64,000 nt of DNA from Lepeophtheirus salmonis (lineage: Eukaryota > Arthropoda > Copepoda > Siphonostomatoida > Caligidae), in the NCBI RefSeq assembly GCF_016086655.4, contig NC_052143.2:30271886-30335885 (forward strand), read 5' to 3'. The notes under the pieces are model-generated. The model had not been told where the DNA came from. It saw only the letters and a program-made list of their open reading frames with translations, and made no database searches. The translations under genes were made by a program, and so were the position numbers. Within the stretch, counting starts at the first letter, position 1. Each line of letters begins with the position of its first letter. Shown in pieces: positions 54,655 to 64,000 of the stretch.

Positions 54655-55950
54655 GACGCCTCTTTTTTAAAAGATATTTTTGAAATAAAACATGAAATAT
54701 TTTTCTAAATTTGATCATTCCTTTTAATACATGCAGAATATATTAGACTACCTATCAGAGTGAACGTTTTTATTTTCCTTATTTATCAAAATATTATAGC
54801 ACTCATTAATTGAAACCACATCACAAATAGCGGAAAACTATTTTGAATTATCAGTGCGAGGAAATTTTATGTCTACCTTTCTTGAAGAAAAATTTCGAAT
54901 TGAGACTTTGTTTAGTAATGCAGGGAGTGGATTTTGTAAGTGTTTTCTTGTAAAATATGGAAGTTCTACGTATGTCTATTTACGTTTGCCCAAAGTCGAG
55001 TTATTCAGTTGAAATTAGTTAAACGAATGGATACTGAAAAGTTTCTCTGAAAGAATCTTTAATTTTGAAGTTCCAAAGATTTTAACTTTTGATAATCAAA
55101 ATACTTTTGTCAAAACCAAAATTTTAACTTCTCTAGAAGTTACCTAATTCATCACACCCTGGAGACGGTTTCGACAGCATTCTATGAGCGTTTTTCTCAT
55201 TTCTTTGAAATGATCCTCTTTTAGGGTTATCCTTATTTAAAGCAAAAATCATAGCATATAATGATATGTATATATGTATTGACGGACATTGAGTCCTGCA
55301 GATACATCTATGCCAATTCACTTTTGAATCGAGCTGCAAGTCTAAAATCATTCCAAGTTTACCGTCGAGTGCAACAGATTGCATTTGTCTTCCATTAAAA
55401 CTTCCCACATCTACACATTGAAGAATTTATAATCACACAACTCCAAAAATTACGATGCCTAAATTCAAGATTGTACCCAATTCAGGTTTATCGGTTCTTT
55501 ATGTAAAACAAGAGTATCGGTTCTTTCATTTCAATGGTTTTGAAACACCCTGTCCTGGTTTTCGGTATCGGTTCTTATTTATATCCAGGCTCAGTTTGGT
55601 AACAAACACTTAAAACAAGTGGCATCGCTTGAAAATTTGGGTTCAGGTTTTGATTTTTTGAAATAAAAGGGGATGCAGCTAAAAATTTTTAAACGTCAAT
55701 GTACCAACCAAAAAAAAAACATTATAAAAGGGATCTCAAGATCTAAAGTTGCTTAGGAAAATTATTTTCAAAGTGGGGCCCAAGTGAAGGGAGGCTAGGG
55801 AGGGGCGTAGGAAGATGGAGAATTGCTTTCAGTTTTACACATATATAGTTCACATGTTTCCTATAAAGGGGGCCTCATTTAAAAATGTATTAGTGTAGGG
55901 AGCCATTGGTATAGTAAAGTATGGGAAACCCTGGCTTAAGAAATATTATA
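54655..55950 (+). repeat. Duplicated block C, copy inside B
   Basis: Partner of 47640-48850. The alignment is interrupted by many short, mostly A/T-rich replacements (see findings). Confidence 0.7.
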
Positions 55951-58499
55951 AGACTCAGATAAGCTTAGTAGTGGACTTGGATCCATAATCGACCCTCAGC
56001 CTTTCCTCTTTTATTCAAACCGACATCTGGTGCCTAAAACCACTTTTAAGAAGCCCTTAGCTATTTGGAACTGGAGATAAAACTGTATCCCCCAAAGTGG
56101 TGACATAAAAATAATTGGAAATCACTGCAATTGCACAAAAAAATTAGAAAATTGATTTATTGAAAAAAAAATTATGATATATATTATATTTTCTTTATTT
56201 ATTCTATATAGGAACAAAATCACAAGAACCGAAACTTATAAGCAAATATATGGCTGTCTCATTAGACTTTGACGTTTTCGGTTCAAGTGGTTAAAGAACA
56301 GGAACCGCTTGAACCACTAGACCGATAAGGGCACAATCTTGTCTAAATGTAATAAATACGATATGCTTCACCCTGGATATTAATATATAACTTATTAATT
56401 ATAGGTATTATATAAGATATAAGTCCCTACGTCACCTCAATCATAACTAACAAAAACAATAATACTGTATTTTATTGTGTACTGTCAATGTCTCTGACCC
56501 AAATAAAAGTCCCCTCTGTCCCCAATATGTGTCCTTTTTTCATATTTCTTGAAGTAGTTCATTAAATCTTCAATTCTCCTTTGTTAATTGGGTTTCCGAA
56601 TTTACTTCCTATATTTGATTTATATCAAGTAACGCCGCTTGAAAAGAGAGATATCCTCATCTCTATGTTATCTAGGCTCCTAGCGATCAATTACTGTAAC
56701 TTTGGTAGAACAGTGATCAGTAGATCCCCTTGTAACGCCGTTTCAAATACTGAGGGTTTTTACAAAACACAGTATTCGGAATTATTCTGCTTATAGTGAG
56801 GTGCATTGCCATCATATTGTGCTTTTTTTTTAATACTATGATAATCAATTTAAAAAAAATATACATACATATATTGAGGTAAACAAGAATTTTTGTAGAT
56901 GTTGATAGTTCGTTCATACTATTTTTCAGAATGGTAACGTGTTGTATAATAATAGATCAACTTCGACTAAAAAGTAACCAGGCTTATCGCCCATAAAAAT
57001 GTTTAATTTTCCAAAAGTAATCAATCGAATTGATGAAAGATTTTCATTCATTTTAACTGAAAGATTTACTTAAGATACCGTGGAAAATTTATTCAGCCTT
57101 ATTCGCTACAAAATCCCAAATTATTTTTTTGTAACATCATTAGAGTTTTCCGCTCAAAATAATCTAAGAATAGTTGTTATATATATATATATGGATATCA
57201 CCCCTGATTAGGGATTTATTTATCAGGGTCCAAACTGGAAAGCAAGTCGAAAGATTATTTTAAAATCTCATAGCTCCTTTATTATTCAAAACAAATTTAA
57301 TTCTTTTTTTCTCAAAATTAATTTTAGTACTGTTATCGTTGGAGGGTAAAAATTTACAGTAATATAATTGTCTGATAAGAAAGTAAAATAGTTCTATATG
57401 ATACATTAATACAATGAGTTGTATAAATTTGAGTTTCCTCCTGAATTGGCTCCACTGTGACGTCATATAAATAGCCAGAACAATTTTAAGAAAAGCAAAG
57501 AAATTTATTACCGACACACCTTGTGTGACATGGTTTGAGATTCGACCCCGGTTTCACTGCCAAAATTGGGAAATATAAAGTATCAAATTCTTATAAGTGA
57601 TACATGTTTTTCCAAACCAAAAATTTATTTAGACTTCAAATTAAAAGTAAGAAATATAAAATATACATTTTTTTAGATATACTCAATTTTGTAAAGGTGT
57701 GTTTAATTTGACAGATATAAAAATATATCTTCAGCATTTTTGAGTTCGAAAAGTGAATCATTTAGTCAAATACCTGTGTTTTTGAGAAACTATGTTTGAG
57801 TTTCTGTAGCTTTGTATTTTTTTTTGTTTTTGTAGAAGTATAAAATAGTTTGACTCAAATTGGGCATCATTTTCATAGAGAAGTATATCCTGGACATAAT
57901 CTGTATTATATTCGTGTCTCCTTCCCTCTGATTCTCTTTTATTGTATTTTCTTGTATGTATATATATATTTAAAGTACTGTTTTTACATTTTTATTTGTA
58001 TAGTTTTGTAATCTATGAATATATCAGAGTAGGTTTTTGTTTTACTAACAATATAGATGTTCCTATAAATAAGCCTTGTCTTATTCCTCCACGCCTTTCC
58101 TTCTCCTCATTTCTCTCGGTCGTCCTGGATCCCTCCTCCTTATAAATAATTGTTACCTCGGCCACCTTCGTCAAGTCACAACATAATCAATTATATTTTC
58201 AAGAATATCGCTCATTCCATATTTTTATTGCAGGCCTCTCGTAATGCAAAAATTATCTTATAATTTTTATTACTTAAATCGTAAAAAATATCAGAAATAT
58301 TATAGCTGGTAGGAGAAAAATAAACGTATTAGCCTAAAATATACTATTTCAGGTACAAACGATCAAATTTTGAAGTATATTGCTCCAAAAGTTTTTACGT
58401 ATCATCCATTTTAATGAAAAACGGTATTTTTTTCAACGTCAATAAAATTAGGGAGTATGCGTAATATTTTTTCTTTTTTTAATGTTCCGGTACAAGAAA
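55951..58499. other. Segment of copy B without partner, no gene seen
   Basis: Frames at 56581-56796 (plus), 57260-57517 (minus) and 57942-58145 (plus) are short and AT-biased. A 60-base unit at 56630-56690 matches 49620-49680. GAACC-rich words near 56220-56330 resemble those of block C. A (TA)n run lies near 57180. Near 57535-57560 the minus strand has GGGGTCGAATCTC, which resembles a tRNA B box, but no tRNA fold is present. Confidence 0.4.
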
Positions 58500-59816
58500 T
58501 AGTATGAATTAGACATCAATTTACCACTTATTAAGTTTTTAATCAAATAATAAATAAATCAAGCCTTTCTTATCAGTAGATATATGACTACCTAAAGCCA
58601 GGAATTTATCAAAAAAATGCGTGAATTTTCGATTCCGTTTGTCACTTTATACATATTTTTAAACGGCCATTAGACATAAGTTATGGAAGAAAAAAATAAA
58701 CAAACAGTTTTATTTTAAAGTCCTGGCCACTATCTATCATTTGAACAAAAATAATGGTTAGTTTAATGTACATTGTAGATTTTATAGATCTACAAAATCT
58801 AATTTTAAAAAAAAATCACCCAAAAACTGTCACCATTGTGGGAAATTGGTTATAACTCAAATTTATTGGCAAAACGACACAAAATACAGGATTGAAACTT
58901 AAAAATCATAATCTAGGAGACTTATTAAACAATTCTCAATGTTTATTTACTAGCCTTAATATTTTTTTTCGCACTTTTGGCAGTGAAAGCGGGGTTGAAT
59001 CTGTAACAATGTCATATAGGGTTAACTTTGATTTTTCATAGGCGGAGAGAGAAGTGTCCTGTAAGTTTTTTATATGATACAGCTAGACTTAAAACTTTTG
59101 TTTATTATTCAAACTTTCAATAAATGAGGTTACTGAAATAAATTGATTATGTTACAACTATTTAAATTTTACATTATTGAAATGAAGTACATACCTAATC
59201 AATTATTTTACAAGTATCTGGTATCTCAAACATTGTTTTAAATAACTTAAGATGAACAAAATGTTTTTATTATCCTAACCCTAGAAAAACAGCGAAGGAA
59301 AACCAGTAAAACTGGACTTTGAAAAATAATTTATCCCCTTTTACGGATTCAAATATTAAAAAAGTTCCCGTTCAACAGATATTTCATATAAATTCTATTG
59401 TATTGTATTAATTAAATTAATTGTCTTTTTTTGAATGTTAACGCAACTTTTTTTAATCTTTTTTCTCGCAACATATGTTTAATATTTTTGACATATCTTC
59501 AATCTATGTACTAACTTTTTCTAATAGCGAGCAAATAATTAAGAATTAATATGTTAAAGAACATTGAAATCGTACTTTGATATTTATCAGATTTAGATCA
59601 AGAAAGTTCAGTTTATGATATCCCAGATTTCATACATAATATAATTATTATTAAAATCGGAGATGGATTTTAATGCATTAATGACATGCACGTCATAGGT
59701 GGAGCTAAAAAAAATAGCAACATAATCGAGTTTTTATTAGACTGTTGAGATTATTCCTTTCGTTTTTTGTTTACAAGCAATAATCTATCAATTCACACGT
59801 TCATTTCACAGTGACA

Positions 59817-60485
59817 ATGGTTTATTCTTTAATGTATCTGGAAAATAACATAACTTATTACAAACATGAAGCCTTATTTTACAACGATTCTGATAATCTA
59901 GATCAGAAACAATGGGAAATGGAGAGTTTATATGGATCAAAATATAAATACGATCATATATTTAAAGAAAAGGACTCTGACAAGCGGATGCTGAGTTTGA
60001 CTTGTATCTCTAACGGAGGAGAAACTCATACTTTTGAACATGAGGATTGTGGCTCAGAGCCATTTGGATATGACCGAAGTATCTTTGATCAAATAATAGA
60101 TAATTTAGTCTGGGAGGACGAAAAACAACCTTCAACTCAAGAAGACATATTGGATATCAACTTGCTCTATGATGATTTAAGTATAGCCAATGAAATTTCA
60201 AAATACAATTCTCTATCAAAATCACATTATAATCTCTGCTTCACTGATGACATACTATATAAAGCTGGCTTGAAGAAAAGAAACCAAAAACATAAACTTT
60301 TAAGCTCAAAAATTAAAGATAATAAGCAATTGAAAGTCATTAGACTTTTAAAGAAGAAGTCCAATATTTCTAAAAGATGTAAGATAGATTTTGAAGACAA
60401 AGAAAACATATTCAAACGAAGAATTGCTTATAAAAAAGACTCTCGAAGAATTTTTGTCAAACCTTTTGAGAAAATTGGAGTATGA
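59817..60485 (+). CDS. Hypothetical 222-aa protein, copy B
   Basis: Uninterrupted frame from ATG 59817 to TGA at 60483. Same layout as copy A: an acidic N-terminal two thirds and a basic C-terminal third ending KKDSRRIFVKPFEKIGV. Differences from copy A are spread over residues 1-180 and are mostly non-conservative in the segment 147-168 (Tyr to Cys, Asn to Tyr, Glu to Lys, Arg to Gly, Gly to Arg, Tyr to Asp, Asn to Lys). No stop or indel separates the copies. Upstream and downstream DNA, including a possible AATAAA at 60655-60660, is conserved too. No function can be assigned. Confidence 0.5.
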   Translation: MVYSLMYLENNITYYKHEALFYNDSDNLDQKQWEMESLYGSKYKYDHIFKEKDSDKRMLSLTCISNGGETHTFEHEDCGSEPFGYDRSIFDQIIDNLVWEDEKQPSTQEDILDINLLYDDLSIANEISKYNSLSKSHYNLCFTDDILYKAGLKKRNQKHKLLSSKIKDNKQLKVIRLLKKKSNISKRCKIDFEDKENIFKRRIAYKKDSRRIFVKPFEKIGV

Positions 60486-61070
60486 CAAATTAAATTATTT
60501 GTACTTAACTTTATTGTGCTTTTGCTCATTAGAAGTTTCCCCTTTTCTTCATAGAAAACTATTACTGAGAAACCATTAGATCAGACTTTCAAGAGTCTAC
60601 TCACTTTTACGTTTTATATAGATATTTTTTTAGATATTTTATATTGCAATTTACAATAAAATATTTTTTAAGTAATTATTTTTTGTCTGTTTCTTATGGA
60701 ATCGATATATTCTATGTTAGAATAAACTATCAGTCACTTTAGATCAAATATATATCTTTAACTACGTATAGACCTCAAGCTTCAAAAATTTAATAATTTA
60801 TCATTATCTTTAAAAAAGGTGAAAACTTTGCTATTATTCTTAGTGTCGGCCTACTTAAAGTGAAAATTAGGTTTATTAAAATAATAAAAAATTGATTTAT
60901 AACTGGTAAATATCTATAAATACGTTTCACTAGTGAATATCAATAACTACGTGTCTATTATATAAAAAATTGTTTTGTCGGACAAATCTTTAAAAATTTA
61001 GGGCGGGGCCTCTACATTTTGACACTGATGCATCCCTTTGATTCTATATTGAGTAAAAAAGATGACTGAT

Positions 61071-61559
61071 TATAGGTGAAGTAAAAAGTTTAAAGCGTTT
61101 TCCGCTTTATTGTGGCAATAAAGTTAAAATAAAATTAATATACGGTCCAACTCCACCATTTCCATTACTTTATCGACATTTTTAACAATTGGCCTAGCAG
61201 ATCGTCCCTCATCTTCGACGTCCATATTACCAGAACAGAATCTTTGGTATCCCTGCTTTACTCTTGCATTCCATACTGTATTGAGTGCATAAACAGCACC
61301 TTTTTTGACCGTCTGCTCTGCCTTTCGACCAAGTGATCGTATTGATATTGAAGAATTTATCAATTTTTTTCCTTTTTAACTTCCATTTTGGAACGCTGTA
61401 ACACACAACTGGCTTCACCAAACACAAAACTGTAAATAAACTTTTTTTAAAGCCTTTAAGTATACTTAAGCCCTTTTTTAACGTAATATATTAATCGTGG
61501 ATATAGCTCTGTAAAAAGATCTAGCGAAAAACGCTCCGAACTTTTTAATTGACCTAATA
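61071..61559 (-). mobile_element. Internally deleted mariner, copy B
   Basis: Counterpart of 35714-36210 with both terminal repeats. The minus strand keeps the HTH-linker part (VWNARVKQGYQRFCSGNMDV, EDEGRSARPIVKNVDK) with a frame break upstream. It lacks the catalytic domain. Confidence 0.75.
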
Positions 61560-61857
61560 TTATTTGTCGTGGTAAAAAATTAAACTTTATATTTTTTAAT
61601 TAAATAAATATTTATTTTGCATAAATCTTCCATAAAAATAAAGAAATCAATAATTCTGTGGATATCCCTGGTTACCTACATTGGATCGTGCAAAAAGAAA
61701 AAATACCCAAAATTATTTAGAAGTTAATCAATTCTTTCCAACTATGAAATTACTATTCAATAATAGTTGCGAATTGTTAGCATCAAAACAAAAGCAAATT
61801 CGAATTCAGGATATGGCTAAAGAAGCATAAACATCACCAGCTGATAATAAGATAATA

Positions 61858-62036
61858 CAGGGCGTCCGCAAATGAAGGAATTTTTTAATAATTACCTTAT
61901 TTAAAAAAAAACAGACATTTTTTAAAGATTTTTTTCCATTCCACCAAATTATGAAGCTGAGCAAAAATTACATAAAACTTCTTTAAAGTAAAAAAAAATT
62001 CAAAATAACCAAATTATAATCCTGCAGACGCCCCAG
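61858..62036. mobile_element. MITE with CAGGG-CGTCCGC ends, copy B
   Basis: Counterpart of 36512-36697 with one G lost from the left end (CAGGGCGTCCGC). The right end is GCAGACGCCCCAG. Confidence 0.6.
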
Positions 62037-62432
62037 CAATAAAATACTGTTTTTGTATTTGGCGAGTCGAGTCATAAAGCCATCAATGAGGAGTAAGACT
62101 TATTTTTATTCTAGTCTTTATCAGGGCGAGTTTCCCATATATCGTCCTTATATGCTCTGAAGAATTGCACTCTGTCCAAAAAAAGGAACTAGGTATTCTG
62201 TCGTATCTCCAAACAGTCTGCATTTGTTTTGTAATGAAGTCAACTAACGTTGTTATAGATTATCTTCTGTTTTTTATAAGTATCTCATTCCAACTACGTT
62301 CCTCCATAAATAATTTTGTTTATCGAAACGCTGTGTCTTCTATACGTTCCTGTTTTTAAATATTTCTTATGTAATTGTAGATCTCAAATAACACTACACT
62401 TTTGGGAACTGACACTTCAAATTTATGATCCA

Positions 62433-62660
62433 TGGAAGGGGGTCCGTAGGGGGTTGGCTGGAGGGGCTGTAGCCCTCCGCAAATTAAGGAATTTTTGATT
62501 TTCACCATAATGTTTTTCCTCATTTTGGGCAAACTATGCAGCAGAGGAAAATATTTATTTTCTTGTGAAAAATTATGGAATTTATTTTTAAAAAAAATTA
62601 ATAAAAAAAAAATTTAACTTTTTGTGAAAAGCTGTGGATTTTTGAAATATTTTACGAAAA
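62433..62660. repeat. 5' end of a GGGGCGTCYG element, copy B
   Basis: Counterpart of 36935-37160. The start is mutated to GGGGGTCCGTAGGGGGTTGG. The interior word AGCTGTGGATTTTTGAAAT is kept. Confidence 0.5.
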
Positions 62661-63429
62661 AATTTAATATTTGTAATAATAAATGTTAAAAACATTGCTT
62701 GCCGTAAAATTTAATTTAAATTTATTAATGAAGAGAGTTTTTGAGGTGTTAATCTTCCATGAAACTACTAATTTGGAAATTTTTATTGAAGTAACTCATC
62801 TTCTTTATATCATTTGAGTTTCGTAGTCGATATTAAAAGTGAAAAGCTCTTTGACCATTTAACTCCACTTGTTTTTCAGACAATTTTGAAATACAAATTA
62901 GTAAAATTAAGTCTAATTGCTGATTTTAAAAGGCTAAGAAATCCTTCCAAAGCTGCCTGATCGGCAGAAATTTTGAAAAACTATCTAGTAGAAAATGAAA
63001 ATAGATGTTATCCACTTTTCCTTTATTTCATGGTATAAATGTAATGCTGCACATTTAGAACCTTTCTTGCAATTTTCCTGTAATAAGTATAAAGAAAGTT
63101 AGAATATATGAATATTTTTTTAAATTACAATATATAAATTCACTTCACTTCATCTTCAACAGAAAATAAATGGGTTTTATATACATATAAGAAGTAAATC
63201 TTTAAATAGATGCACATGGAATGGACTTAGCCTCCGAAAATTCCATTGTCAGCAATTGAACTTCATTTTTATTATATTTAGCATAACTGACTCGTGTGCT
63301 GTAGTCTTTTCTTTCCATTTGAATACAATCCAAATGATTTTTTATGGAACTGTCAATTTTTAATGTCCAATCGTCTGAAGGATTTTTTTTATGATGGACT
63401 CCCTATACAAGGAAGCTAATGTTTCCGAA

Positions 63430-63960
63430 TGATACTAACATATATGGAAAAGTCACTCCACCTTCCCATAGTTCCTATTTGAGGACATGCTTTCTTCCAC
63501 TACATTATAGATGTATTTTTTCAACAATATCTTTCATAACCAAAGTCCAGACATGATTGAACATATTTCTGGCATAAGATGTATTTAGTACAATGACTTG
63601 GATAACCAACAGCTTTGAAGTCCGAATAAGAAGGTAACTTTCGAGGGACAAAAACGCTATGCTCATCGTCAGGTTTTCAAGAAATATCTTGGTACCTTCC
63701 CATCTCTCATATTGTAAGGGTTGTTTGACGGATTCTCAATAGATCTATTTGTCCTCAAATTAAGGCCATTTCCAGATAATGAGTATGTAAACGACCAAGG
63801 GTACTTTTAGACATTCCCATCAAGAAATAATAAGTGATTAAGTACACATGCTTGAGATGATTCCCTTCAATAAAGAGCTTCATCCTGTCTTCTTTTTCAT
63901 CCATTCAAGAGAAATGTCCAAGAACATAAATTTCGAGAGAATTTTGGGAAATTGTCGCCC
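63430..63960 (-). pseudogene. Unclassified transposon-like ORF relic, copy B
   Basis: Counterpart of 37940-38700. One-base indels relative to copy A (loss of a G in TCAGG-TTTTC near 63672, an added TC near 63705, loss of a T near 63770) break the frame that is open in copy A. Homology fades at the window end, near 63975. Confidence 0.4.
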
Positions 63961-64000
63961 TTTCCCAGGACTGATCCCTACAAAAACTTCTTAAGGGAAA

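Larger units (their letters stand above)
52085..63975 (+). repeat. Large duplicated block, copy B (expanded)
   Basis: Homologous to 30635-38520, with extra segments at 54525-54733, 54790-58500, 60755-60935 and 62173-62327, and without the counterpart of 32232-32430. Part of the extra sequence (54655-55950) is the partner of block C at 47640-48850. Confidence 0.8.

Noticed and set aside
57535..57560. tRNA gene or tRNA-derived SINE, from a B-box-like GGGGTCGAATCTC on the minus strand
   Set aside because: No A box at the right distance and no cloverleaf can be folded from the surrounding bases.
34628..60485. Positive selection on the 222-aa ORF
   Set aside because: 16 replacement against 3 silent changes is close to the neutral expectation, so the data do not require selection.
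1..64000. Bacterial-type genes, operons, Shine-Dalgarno sites or a CRISPR array
   Set aside because: No long frames, no gene clustering and no regularly spaced repeats with unique spacers. Composition and transposon content are animal-like.

Overview
The window looks like repeat-dominated nuclear DNA from an arthropod. Three things point this way: the sequence is very AT-rich, no stretch is organised as a bacterial operon, and decayed Tc1/mariner and hAT DNA transposons of animal type turn up every few kilobases. The mix of transposase relics fits a caligid copepod (sea louse, for example Lepeophtheirus). That organism guess rests on general knowledge of such genomes and not on a database match. 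I recognise no conserved host gene, no tRNA or rRNA gene and no CRISPR array.

Bases 1-28,300 are a graveyard of transposons. In order they are: a foldback MITE (751-1130), a non-autonomous hAT element with an 8-bp target duplication (2157-2954), a mariner-type MITE (4323-4618), then Tc1/mariner relics at 4690-5205, 6856-7940, 11668-12890, 13050-13680, 13798-15144, 17550-18394, 18796-19470, 21153-21951, 22196-22583 and 27394-28261. The 13798-15144 element is the best preserved: one frame of 328 codons with all three catalytic aspartates and only two in-frame stops. An unclassified repeat of 250-400 bp, called R1 here, occurs eight times in both orientations. Two of its copies sit in long inverted arms (16305-17065 and 19835-20566) that enclose two Tc1 relics.

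Bases 28,688-63,975 are built from nested duplications. A 1.5-kb block with a hAT tail occurs at 28688-30183 and 44810-46281. A 1.65-kb block with an acidic-protein ORF occurs at 40468-42116 and 49693-52084. A block of about 8 kb occurs at 30635-38520 and, expanded by extra segments, at 52085-63975. A further 1.2-kb block at 47640-48850 matches 54655-55950, which lies inside that expanded copy. The copies share old insertions (an internally deleted mariner, small MITEs with GGGGCGTCCGC ends), so these inserted before the duplication.

The best protein candidates lie in the duplicated part: a 222-aa ORF present twice (34628-35296 and 59817-60485), a 217-aa acidic Ser/Glu-rich ORF (40766-41419, with a nonsense-mutated copy at 49944-50642), and a single-copy 108-aa ORF with a C-terminal membrane segment (46620-46946). 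None has a function I can name. In both duplicated pairs most or all differences change the protein, so coding constraint is not demonstrated. They may be genes carried by the duplications, or parts of an undescribed repeat. I found no convincing new multi-gene system.
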